This document shows, piece after piece, positions 50,240-58,339 of a DNA stretch of 64,000 nt. The position numbers and the translations under genes are program-made. The DNA comes from Amycolatopsis azurea DSM 43854 (GTDB taxonomy: Bacteria; Actinomycetota; Actinomycetes; Mycobacteriales; Pseudonocardiaceae). The stretch covers positions 124,001 to 188,000 of the forward strand of contig NZ_MUXN01000020.1 in NCBI RefSeq assembly GCF_001995215.1, in the 5' to 3' direction. Each line of letters opens with the position of its first letter. The first letter of the stretch is position 1. The notes under the pieces are model-generated. The model did no database searches, had not been told where the DNA came from, and saw only the letters and a list, made by a program, of their open reading frames with translations.

Positions 50240-51697
50240 GTGACTGGTAGCAGTAGGCAGGATGGCTCGCGCCTCGGCGCAGAGGCGAACACCTTCGCTT
50301 CCGCCGGTTCGGTTGCCGTGCTCGACCGCGACACTCAGTACGGCGAGCTGGACTACTCCGACGACCCGCGTATCACGCACCAGGACGTCCTCGCCGCGCT
50401 CGGCCCCGACGCCGACACCCTGATGGCCGAGATCGACGTCGACGTCGACGAGCTGATCCGCCTCATCAGCGCTGAGACCACCATGCTCCCGCCGATCGTC
50501 ATTCCGGACGAGATGGCCGAGGACCGCACCGCGGGCGCGCCGATGAAGGTCGCGACCAAGGACGAGGTCATCTCCAGCGCGACCCGCGTCTGGAAGAAGC
50601 GTTTCCTCAAGGGAACCGTCATGGCGGTGCTGCTCACCCTCGGTGGTGGCGGCGCGGCGGCGATGGCGATGAACAAGAGCGTCACGCTCGACATCGACGG
50701 CAAGCAGCAGACCGTCCACAGCTTCGGCGACACGGTCGGCGAGGTCCTCGAAGACGCCGGTCTTTCGGTCGGCGCGCACGACTCGCTCTCGCCCTCGCCG
50801 CAGGCCGAGGTCGGCGACGGCGGCGTCATCAAGCTCGAGCGCGGCCGCAAGCTGAACCTGATCGTCGACGGCGCCCCGCAGCAGGAGTCCTGGGTCCGCG
50901 CGACCAACCTCGGCGAGGCCCTGAACCAGCTCGGTCGTTCCGATCTCGCGAAGTCCGGCACCTGGACCTCGATGCCGCAGAACGGCGAGCTTCCGCTCGA
51001 AGGCTCCACCGTCGAGGTCAAGACCCTCAAGAACGTCACCGTCTTCGACGGTGCGAACGAACCGCACAAGGTTCAGACCAACTCGGTCACCACCAAGGAA
51101 TTCCTCGGTGAGTTCCGGATGACCCTCGGCCCGGACGACGAAGCCGTCGGCGGACTCGACGTCAAGCTGGTCGACGGCGCCGAGGTCCACATCAGCCGGA
51201 CCGGCGTCACCATGGTCAAGCAGAACGAGGAGATCGCGCCTCCCGAGCAGAAGGTCGACGACCCGGAGCTCGAAAAGGGCAAGACCAAGGTCGAGGACCC
51301 GGGCACTCCGGGCCAGAAGACCGTGACCTACAAGGTCACCAAGCGCAACGGCAAAGAGGTCGGCCGCGAGAAGGTCTCGGAAGAGGTCATTACCGAGGCC
51401 AAGCCCAAGATCGTCAAGGTCGGTACGAAGAAGCCCGCCGACCCGGTCATCGGTGACGCCGGCGCCTGGGACCGCATCGCGCAGTGCGAGTCGACCGGCA
51501 ACTGGGCCGCCAACACCGGCAACGGCTACTACGGTGGCTTGCAGTTCAACAAGAGCACCTGGGACGCCTACGGTGGCGACCAGTACGCCGCGTACCCGCA
51601 CCAGGCCAGCAAGGCCCAGCAGATCGCTGTCGCCGAGAAGGTCCGCGACGCCCGCGGTGGTTACGGCGCTTGGCCGCACTGCGGCAAGAAGGCCTGA
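50240..51697 (+). CDS. rpfB: resuscitation-promoting factor RpfB
   Basis: 485 residues. About 120 acidic cytoplasmic residues precede a membrane anchor (LKGTVMAVLLTLGGGGAA, 123-143). Then come DUF348 repeats (~146-320; e.g. VTLDIDGKQQTVHSFGDTVG), a G5 domain (~330-405, GTPGQKTVTYKVTKRNGKEV) and a C-terminal lysozyme-like Rpf domain (GAWDRIAQCESTGNWAANTG; catalytic Glu in CES). It cleaves peptidoglycan to promote exit from dormancy. Longer at the N-terminus than mycobacterial RpfB. Confidence 0.94.
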   Translation: MTGSSRQDGSRLGAEANTFASAGSVAVLDRDTQYGELDYSDDPRITHQDVLAALGPDADTLMAEIDVDVDELIRLISAETTMLPPIVIPDEMAEDRTAGAPMKVATKDEVISSATRVWKKRFLKGTVMAVLLTLGGGGAAAMAMNKSVTLDIDGKQQTVHSFGDTVGEVLEDAGLSVGAHDSLSPSPQAEVGDGGVIKLERGRKLNLIVDGAPQQESWVRATNLGEALNQLGRSDLAKSGTWTSMPQNGELPLEGSTVEVKTLKNVTVFDGANEPHKVQTNSVTTKEFLGEFRMTLGPDDEAVGGLDVKLVDGAEVHISRTGVTMVKQNEEIAPPEQKVDDPELEKGKTKVEDPGTPGQKTVTYKVTKRNGKEVGREKVSEEVITEAKPKIVKVGTKKPADPVIGDAGAWDRIAQCESTGNWAANTGNGYYGGLQFNKSTWDAYGGDQYAAYPHQASKAQQIAVAEKVRDARGGYGAWPHCGKKA

Positions 51698-51718
51698 CGC
51701 CGACTAAGCCTCCTTTCT

Positions 51719-51763
51719 CCTGAAGGTCATCGTGTGGGTTCGCCTGCAAGGGTGACCTTCAGG
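51719..51763. terminator. hairpin after rpfB
   Basis: CCTGAAGGTCA (51719-51729) pairs with TGACCTTCAGG (51753-51763). It lies 22 nt after the rpfB stop and at the 3' end of the convergent DUF222 remnant. Confidence 0.7.
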
Positions 51764-52781
51764 CCGTTAAGGGCTTCTGTGGCCGCGTAGCGTTCTCCGC
51801 TCTCGGTTTCGACAGCCGTGTCCACCAGCGTGTGGGCCGTATGCGGGCCACGTTCTGGGATCGCTCAGTCGCAGCGCTCCCTCGAACGCCACCGTTGCCG
51901 CGGTGCGGGCTTGGATAGCGCTTCGGCCGTGCCTGGGTGGCCTTGGGGCCTTGTTCGGGTTTCTTGCCCGGCTCCGCGGGCTGGGGCCGCTCGGTGCCCT
52001 GCTCTGAGGCTTGTCGCGGCAAAGGGACATCCGGGCCGACCTCAGCGAGATCGACGATCTCGGTGAAGGCGTCACCGCGTCTCTCCGCCGGTGTGCGGCC
52101 GTCGGCCTCCCCGTTCGGGGCCGGGTACGCCCGTGGCACCAGAAGCGCGTTCAGGCGGGCGCCTGTCTCCGGATCGAGGTTGCCACGCATGTCCCAACGA
52201 CCGGTTCGCTTCTGGCGCAGCCAGAATTCGCTTCGCTCGCGTTTCGGGCTGGGGTCGTCGGTGGCGCTCCCATCCGGGTCGAGACGTGCGAGCAGGTCCG
52301 TTCCGGCCACCGTGATGTCGCGCGGTCTCGCGACGCTGGCGAGATCGACGAGGTCCTTCTCAGCCTCGTGCCGCGCGTTCGCGGTGACGTGATCGGGCAG
52401 CTTCTTCATGACGGTGACGATCCGGTCGATGCCGGCCTCGGCCAGTACGCCGGTAGCGGCTGTGACTCCGGTCAGAGGCGCGACGGGTTGAGTCGTAGTG
52501 CCGTCGCGCGCCCGTCTCGAGTTGAGCGCCAGTGCTCTGCTGGTCACCTTCTTCGCCTCCGCTCTGGGTACACGAGCCACATGCTCATAGAAGACGGCGA
52601 TCGAGTTGTATCCGTAGAGCTCCCGGACACCACGTGACTCGATCTCGGCCAGGATCTGGCCGACTTCGGCGGCGATGCGCCGCCCTTCGCGTAGCCGTGT
52701 CTGCAATTCGTCGAGAAGCAGATCGGCGTCACCTTCCGGCAGGTTGAGCGGGAAGGTCTTGGGGGTGTTTGTGCTGGTCAT
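51759..52781 (-). pseudogene. truncated DUF222 (REP13E12-like) gene
   Basis: The N-terminal ~230 residues are DUF222-like (LLDELQTRLREGRRIAAEVG, RELYGYNSIAVFYEHVARVP, RTGRWDMRGNLDPETGARLN). The usual C-terminal HNH nuclease is absent. After ~residue 275 the read becomes low-complexity Pro/Arg-rich, while better coding signal appears in another frame (HTLVDTAVETESGERYAATE near 51740-51835). This indicates frameshifts or a deletion junction. It interrupts the rpfB-rsmA pair that is adjacent in M. tuberculosis. Confidence 0.6.
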
Positions 52782-52972
52782 CCTTCGATTGTCGGGCCAG
52801 ATTCGAACGAGTGCACGGTATCGATCGGGTGAATGATCATTACGCTCCGGCGGCTCGAATCTGCGCCCATCACCCTTGAGTGGGACGCGAGCAGGTGGGA
52901 ACCGACGGAAGGATGATGGGGGCGAGTCGCGGCCGCCAGCCGTGGCTCAAGGGGGCTGGCTACGATCGTCGG

Positions 52973-53809
52973 GTGACTGAACTGCTCGGGCCTGCGGAGA
53001 TCAGGGCGCTGGCGGCCGAGCTGGACGTGCGTCCGACCAAAAAGCTCGGCCAGAATTTCGTGCACGATCCCAACACGGTGCGCCGCATCGTCGACCTCTC
53101 GGGGATCGGCGAGGGCGACGTCGTGCTGGAAGTCGGGCCGGGCCTCGGCTCGTTGACCCTCGGGCTGCTCGCGACCGGAGCCGAGGTCGTCGCGGTCGAA
53201 ATCGATCCCGTGCTGGCCGGGCGGCTACCGGACACCGTGGCCGAACGGGGCGGAGCCGAAAGGCTGAAGGTCGTCGGGGCGGACGCTCTGCGGATCACGG
53301 CGGACGATCTGCCCGCGCGGCCGACCGCGCTCGTCGCGAATCTGCCCTACAACGTCGCCGTTCCCGTCGTGCTTCACCTGCTCGCCGAATTGCCGTCGCT
53401 GACCAGCGGTCTCGTAATGGTCCAGACCGAGGTCGCGGACCGGATGGCGGCCGGTCCGGGGAGCCGGACTTACGGCGTGCCCAGCGTCAAGCTCGCGTGG
53501 TACGGCAAGGCGCGAAAAGTCGCGGCGGTGCCCCGCGCGGTCTTCTGGCCTGTTCCGAACGTGGACTCCGCGCTGGTCGCTTTCGAAAGGGGCGACGTGG
53601 TGTCGTCCGTGGAGCGGGAGCGGTTGTTCGCGGTTGTCGACGCCGCCTTCTCGCAGCGTCGGAAGACCTTGCGTGCGGCGTTGGCGTCATGGGCGGGTTC
53701 CGCCGAACGCGCGGGGGAGTTGCTCGAGAAGGCGGGTATCGACCCCAAGACCCGTGGAGAGCAGCTGGATGTTCATCAGTTCGCCCGGATCGCCGCCGCG
53801 GCGGGCTGA
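52973..53809 (+). CDS. rsmA: 16S rRNA dimethyladenosine transferase
   Basis: 278 residues from GTG 52973, where homologues usually start (TELLGPAEIRALAAEL); ATG 52916 behind GGAAGG is a longer possibility. KKLGQNFVHDPN, VLEVGPGLGSLTLGLL, NLPYNVAVPVVLHLL (NLPY catalytic motif), VFWPVPNVDSALV. Dimethylates A1518/A1519 in the small-subunit rRNA. Part of the rpfB-rsmA-ispE block. Confidence 0.94.
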   Translation: MTELLGPAEIRALAAELDVRPTKKLGQNFVHDPNTVRRIVDLSGIGEGDVVLEVGPGLGSLTLGLLATGAEVVAVEIDPVLAGRLPDTVAERGGAERLKVVGADALRITADDLPARPTALVANLPYNVAVPVVLHLLAELPSLTSGLVMVQTEVADRMAAGPGSRTYGVPSVKLAWYGKARKVAAVPRAVFWPVPNVDSALVAFERGDVVSSVERERLFAVVDAAFSQRRKTLRAALASWAGSAERAGELLEKAGIDPKTRGEQLDVHQFARIAAAAG

Positions 53810-53810
53810 C

Positions 53811-53825
53811 CACCTGTCGCAGGTG
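53811..53825. terminator. small hairpin after rsmA
   Basis: CACCTG-TCG-CAGGTG directly follows the rsmA stop. Short and without a T-tract, so a weak terminator call. Confidence 0.4.
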
Positions 53826-54021
53826 TGACCGGCACCGCGCTGAGGCGGTCCAGGCGTATGTCAGCACGACTGCGTAATCCTCTTCTGGATCTGCATGATC
53901 CACACCTGTCTTCGCAGGCAGTGGCTCGCCATAACGCAAAAGCATCCATCGCTGTCTCAAAATATGGGCAGCCGATCCTGTATGCTGGACGCGACCAGAC
54001 GTGTGATCTGCGCCTACGCGC

Positions 54022-54051
54022 TTGCTTTCATCCAGTGGGATCGGTTTTACT
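54022..54051 (+). promoter_or_regulatory. promoter of metN riboswitch transcript
   Basis: TTGCTT and TTTACT separated by 18 bp would start transcription a few bases before helix P1 of the riboswitch. Rest of the 53826-54021 gap shows nothing recognisable. Confidence 0.4.
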
Positions 54052-54054
54052 CAG

Positions 54055-54147
54055 TGAGCCATCCCGAGCGACTGAGAGACCTGGCTCGCCGAAGTCGCAG
54101 CAACCACCCTCCACAGGGCAGGTGCTACCGCCAGGACCGATGGAGGC
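54055..54147 (+). promoter_or_regulatory. SAM riboswitch (SAM-I/SAM-IV superfamily)
   Basis: Core of the S-box aptamer is visible. P1 is CCATC (54059-54063) with GATGG (54139-54143). P2 is GCGACT with AGTCGC, closing a GAGAGAC...GAAG kink-turn-like region. GCAACC leads into P3 (CCCT/AGGG), then GGTGCTA. A pseudoknot pairs CCTGGC (54080-54085) with GCCAGG (54130-54135). There is no space for a P4 helix, so it is nearer the SAM-IV or SAM-I/IV forms known from actinobacteria. It lies about 210 nt before the MetN-type ATPase, so S-adenosylmethionine should repress that gene. Confidence 0.82.
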
Positions 54148-54357
54148 TGTGCCTAATGAACAGGGTCACCCACCCGCTCCTGCTGACCAGGCGACGTGTC
54201 GTCGATGAAGGTCGCCGCACGGTAAGTGCGTGTCGACGCTCCACCGTTACTGCCTGAGTCTTTTTCCCTTACCTCTGAATCCCGTCCGTTCGGACGGTCA
54301 CTCGGTGACGGTTGGCGCGCTCGAAAGAAGCAGCGCCCCATTTGCATGGAGCCTTTC
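54148..54357 (+). other. expression-platform region between riboswitch and metN
   Basis: No convincing gene. GGCGACGTGTCGTCG and ACGGT...ACCGT partial stems are followed by CTTTTTCCC near 54259, which could form an intrinsic terminator controlled by the aptamer; the pairing is imperfect. Confidence 0.35.
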
Positions 54358-55368
54358 GTGATCACTGTCGAAAACCTGTCCAAGTCCTTTCCCCTCAACG
54401 GAAATCCCGTCGTCGCCCTGCGCGATGTGAGCGTGGACATCCAGGCCGGCTCGCTGTTCGGAGTCGTCGGTCCGGCTGGCTCCGGCAAGTCGACGCTCGC
54501 TCGTTGCATCGGGCTTCAGGAGCGCCCCGACCGGGGTGTCGTCCGCCTCGACGGCCTCAACACCGGGACCCTCGACGGACGCCGTCTGCGCGAGATCCGC
54601 CGCCAGGTCGGTGTCGTGAGCACCAAGCCGGAGTTGCTCGCCGAGCGCACCATCGCCGGCAACATCGCGTCGCCGCTCGAGCAGCTCGGCCTCGACGGGC
54701 CGCAGCGCCGCAACCGGGTCGGCAACCTGCTCGATCTGGTCGGGCTCACCCCGCGAGCAGGCCAGCGGCCGGGTGAACTGTCCGAGGGACAGCTGCGCCG
54801 AGTCGCCATCGCCAAGGCCTTGGCCGCCGGACCGTCCGTGCTCTTGGCCGACGACCCGACCTCGGGTGTGCAGCCCGAGGAGTCCGGCGCGGTCCTGACC
54901 GTGCTCGACCGGGCGCGGGCCGAGCTCGGGGTCACCGTGCTGCTCACCACTCCCGACGCCGGTGTCGTCCGTCGTGTCTGCGACGACGTCGCAGTCCTCG
55001 AAGCCGGGGCGATCGTCGAACGCGGATCGGTGCTCGACTTGATCTCCGACCCGAACAGTCGGACCGCGCAGTCGCTGCTGCCCTCGATCGAGACCGGCCG
55101 GGCGCAGGCTTCGAAGTACGACCGCGCGGTGGATGTCGTGCTGGTCGGTTTCGCTTCGGTCGGCGCGCTGCTGCCCGAGGCAGCCGGCCGCTTCGACGTC
55201 GAACTCGCCACCATCGGGGGCGGCCTGACCCGGATCGGCGACACGCCGGTCGGCCGGTTCCGCCTCGGTGTGCGCGGCGAGCGCGCGGACGCCGCCCTCG
55301 CTTGGATCGCCGAACGCGGCGGCCACGTGACCCACCCGGTCCGCGGACCGCAGGGCGTCGCTGCCTGA
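54358..55368 (+). CDS. metN: MetN-like methionine ABC transporter ATPase with NIL domain
   Basis: 336 residues from GTG 54358 (GGAG seven bases upstream; ATG 54346 also in frame). ITVENLSKSFPLNG start, Walker A GPAGSGKSTLARCI, signature ELSEGQLRRVAIAKAL, Walker B VLLADDPTSG (LxEG and D-D variants of the usual LSGGQ and D-E). The C-terminal ~80 residues form a NIL (methionine-binding) domain. The riboswitch and NIL domain point to methionine uptake, but no MetI permease or MetQ binding protein follows. Confidence 0.85.
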   Translation: MITVENLSKSFPLNGNPVVALRDVSVDIQAGSLFGVVGPAGSGKSTLARCIGLQERPDRGVVRLDGLNTGTLDGRRLREIRRQVGVVSTKPELLAERTIAGNIASPLEQLGLDGPQRRNRVGNLLDLVGLTPRAGQRPGELSEGQLRRVAIAKALAAGPSVLLADDPTSGVQPEESGAVLTVLDRARAELGVTVLLTTPDAGVVRRVCDDVAVLEAGAIVERGSVLDLISDPNSRTAQSLLPSIETGRAQASKYDRAVDVVLVGFASVGALLPEAAGRFDVELATIGGGLTRIGDTPVGRFRLGVRGERADAALAWIAERGGHVTHPVRGPQGVAA

Positions 55369-55375
55369 TTTCTCC

Positions 55376-55422
55376 ATGAACGGGCCGCCCAGGACTGAAA
55401 CCGTCCGGGGCGGCCCGTTCAT
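55376..55422. terminator. hairpin terminator after metN
   Basis: ATGAACGGGCCGCC (55376-55389) pairs with GGCGGCCCGTTCAT (55409-55422), with a nested GGAC/GTCC stem. Confidence 0.85.
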
Positions 55423-55490
55423 GTCTGACTCGTCCTGTTCTCTTTTCTCCTGGTGACGGCACAAGTGGAGCGGCCACGTAGGCTTGAGTC

Positions 55491-56456
55491 GTGCTCGCCG
55501 TCGTACCGCCTCCAGTAACCGTCAGGGTTCCCGCCAAGGTCAACCTGCACCTGTCGGTCGGTGACGTACGCCCAGACGGCTACCACGAGCTGGTGACCGT
55601 GTTCCAGGCGCTTTCCCTGACCGACGAGGTGACCGTCGCGGTCACCGAAGACCCCGGTGTCGAGGTCTATGGCGAGGGGGAAGGTTCCGTACCGACGGGG
55701 GCCAACAATCTCGCCTGGAAGGCGGCACAGGCTCTGGCGGCTCACGTCGGCAAGGCGGACGGTGAGTCCAAGGTCCGGGTGGTGCTTCGCAAAGGCATCC
55801 CGGTAGCGGGCGGGATGGCCGGTGGCAGCGCGGACGCGGCCGCGACACTGGTGGGGCTCGCGTCGCTTTGGAAGCTCGACATCTCCCGGGACGAACTGGC
55901 GGGTATCGCCGCGAAGCTCGGTAGTGACGTTCCTTTCGCGCTCTACGGCGGGACGGCGTTGGGTACCGGCCGGGGCGAACAGCTGGTGCCAGTGCTGTCC
56001 AGGCATACGTTCCATTGGGTCCTGGCCTTCGACCAGCGTGGTCTTTCGACGCCGCGGGTGTTCGGGGAACTGGACAGATTGCGTGAAGAGGGCAACCCGC
56101 CGCGGATCGGTTCGCACACTCCGGTGGTCGAGGCGCTCGCGTCCGGTGACCCGCGGCAGCTGGCATTGCTTCTCGGCAACGACTTGCAGGCGGCCGCTGT
56201 TTCGCTCCGTCCGGGACTGCGACGCACGCTGCGAGCGGGAGTCAACGCGGGAGCGCTCGCCGGCACCGTGTCCGGGTCAGGACCGACCTGCGCCTTCCTG
56301 TGCGCGGACGCCCAGACGGCCGTCGAGGTCGCCGCGGAATTGTCCGGGGCGGGGGTCTGTCGCACGGTTCGCGTCGCGCACGGGCCTGTTCCCGGGGCCA
56401 GGCTGGTGGGCGGGGACGACGCGCCGCGGCCGGCGCCGCCCAGGGTTCACGCGTGA
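55491..56456 (+). CDS. ispE: 4-diphosphocytidyl-2-C-methyl-D-erythritol kinase
   Basis: 321 residues from GTG. GHMP-kinase motifs: VRVPAKVNLHLSVGDVRPDG, PVAGGMAGGSADAAATLVGL (ATP loop), AGTVSGSGPTCAFL. Phosphorylates CDP-ME in the MEP isoprenoid pathway. Same rsmA-ispE order as mycobacteria. Confidence 0.95.
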   Translation: MLAVVPPPVTVRVPAKVNLHLSVGDVRPDGYHELVTVFQALSLTDEVTVAVTEDPGVEVYGEGEGSVPTGANNLAWKAAQALAAHVGKADGESKVRVVLRKGIPVAGGMAGGSADAAATLVGLASLWKLDISRDELAGIAAKLGSDVPFALYGGTALGTGRGEQLVPVLSRHTFHWVLAFDQRGLSTPRVFGELDRLREEGNPPRIGSHTPVVEALASGDPRQLALLLGNDLQAAAVSLRPGLRRTLRAGVNAGALAGTVSGSGPTCAFLCADAQTAVEVAAELSGAGVCRTVRVAHGPVPGARLVGGDDAPRPAPPRVHA

Positions 56457-56524
56457 GGGTGTCCGGAATGGACATCGACTAATTCGTTGTGGTGCAAGCT
56501 TTTTGGGAAAGGATCGGCTAAGGC

Positions 56525-58297
56525 ATGGCCAACTTGGTCAACCTGGAGTCGGTGAGCAAGTCCTTCGGGGTGCGCCCGCTGCTCGACGGTGTTTCGCTCG
56601 GTGTCGCGGAGGGGCAGCGCATCGGCGTCGTCGGTCTCAACGGTGGCGGGAAGACGACTCTGCTGGAGGTCCTCGCGGGGATCAGCGAGCCGGACACGGG
56701 CCGGGTGAGCCAAGTCCGCGGCTTGCGGATGGCCGTGGTCACCCAGCGGACCGAGCTCCCGGAAGGCAGCACGGTCGGCGACGTCGTGCTGGAGCGCTAC
56801 GGTGCGGAGCACGAGTGGGCCGCTGACGCGCGTGTCCGGTCCATTATGGATGGTCTGGGGGTCACCGCTCTCGGCCTCGAAAAGGCGACGGCGAACCTGT
56901 CCGGTGGCGAACGTCGCAGGGTGGCGCTGGCGGCCGCCCTCACCGGCGAACTGGACCTCGTGGTCCTCGACGAGCCGACCAACCACCTCGACGTCGAAGG
57001 TGTGCGCTGGCTCGCGGATCATCTGCTCAACCGCAAGATCGCGGTCGTGGTGGTCACCCACGACCGGTGGTTCCTCGACACGGTCGCGAGCGTGACCTGG
57101 GAAGTCACCAACGGTCGAGTCGAGCAATACGAAGGTGGCTACGCCGACTGGATCTTCGCGCGGGCCGAGCGGGCGAGGCTGGCGGCGACGGCCGAAGAGA
57201 AGCGACAGAACCTGGCACGCAAGGAACTGGCATGGCTGCGTCGCGGACCGCAGGCCAGGACCTCGAAGCCGCGCTACCGCGTCGAGGCGGCGGAGGCCTT
57301 GATCTCCGACGTGCCGGAGCCGCGTGATTCGGTCGAACTACAGGCCTTCGCCCGCCGGCGGCTGGGCAAGACCGTGCTGGAGGTCGAAGACGCCACGTTG
57401 ACCGTCGGCGACCGCACCCTGCTCGACCACGTCACGTGGCGGATCGGGCCCGGCGACCGGATCGGCCTGGTCGGCGTCAACGGATCGGGCAAGACGACGC
57501 TGCTCAAACTGCTCGGGGGTGACAAGGAGCCTGAGACGGGGCGGCGCATCCAGGGCAAGACGGTCAGCCTCGCACACCTGCGGCAGGAGCTCGATGATCT
57601 GCCGGGTGACCTGCGCGTGCTGCAGGCGATCGAAGAGGTCTCAGGACGGGTCGTGTTCGGCAAGCAAGAGCTTTCCGCTTCACAGCTGGCCGAGAAGCTG
57701 GGGTTCCCGCAGGCGAGGCAGTGGACGCCCGTCGAAGACCTTTCCGGCGGTGAACGGCGCCGTCTGCAGCTGTGCCGGCTCCTGATGGCCGAGCCCAACG
57801 TGCTGCTGCTCGACGAACCGACGAACGATCTCGACATCGACACCTTGCAGCAGCTGGAAGATCTGCTGGATTCGTGGCCGGGCAGTCTTGTCGTCGTTTC
57901 GCACGACCGGTACCTGGTGGAACGCGTCTGCGACACCATCGTCGCCTTGTTCGGGGACGGGCAGGTGACCCATCTGCCGGGCGGTATCGAGGAGTACCTG
58001 GATCGGCGCGCCAAGAGCCTCGAGAAGGCCGGCGGTGAGCGGAAGCCAGGCAACGGGCAGGCCTCCGCGCCCAAGAAGAGCGCCGCTGAACAGCGGGCTG
58101 CGCAGAAGGAACTGTCCCGTCTCGAACGCAAGCTCGACCAGCTGCACGCGAAAGAGGAGAAGCTGCACGCTGCGCTGCTCGCCGCGGCGACCGATCCGAC
58201 GAAGCTCATCGAGCTCAACACCGAGCTGAAGGCCGTCGAAACGGAGAAGGAGGAGGTCGAGGCCCAATGGCTCGAGACCTCCGAAGCGATCGAATGA
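56525..58297 (+). CDS. ABC-F ATPase (Uup-like)
   Basis: 590 residues, two ABC domains in one chain and no membrane helices. Walker A GLNGGGKTTLLEVL and GVNGSGKTTLLKLL; signatures NLSGGERRRVALAA and DLSGGERRRLQLCR; ABC-F linker around ARKELAWLRRGPQARTSKPR; C-terminal coiled coil (ELSRLERKLDQLHAKEEKLH). ABC-F proteins act on ribosomes or DNA; the coiled coil points to the Uup group. Matches Rv1473-like proteins less than the gene beside ispE in actinomycetes. Confidence 0.9.
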   Translation: MANLVNLESVSKSFGVRPLLDGVSLGVAEGQRIGVVGLNGGGKTTLLEVLAGISEPDTGRVSQVRGLRMAVVTQRTELPEGSTVGDVVLERYGAEHEWAADARVRSIMDGLGVTALGLEKATANLSGGERRRVALAAALTGELDLVVLDEPTNHLDVEGVRWLADHLLNRKIAVVVVTHDRWFLDTVASVTWEVTNGRVEQYEGGYADWIFARAERARLAATAEEKRQNLARKELAWLRRGPQARTSKPRYRVEAAEALISDVPEPRDSVELQAFARRRLGKTVLEVEDATLTVGDRTLLDHVTWRIGPGDRIGLVGVNGSGKTTLLKLLGGDKEPETGRRIQGKTVSLAHLRQELDDLPGDLRVLQAIEEVSGRVVFGKQELSASQLAEKLGFPQARQWTPVEDLSGGERRRLQLCRLLMAEPNVLLLDEPTNDLDIDTLQQLEDLLDSWPGSLVVVSHDRYLVERVCDTIVALFGDGQVTHLPGGIEEYLDRRAKSLEKAGGERKPGNGQASAPKKSAAEQRAAQKELSRLERKLDQLHAKEEKLHAALLAAATDPTKLIELNTELKAVETEKEEVEAQWLETSEAIE

Positions 58298-58339
58298 GTT
58301 CACTCGACGGCGAGCGGATCTTTCAGCGCGGACAGTAAT

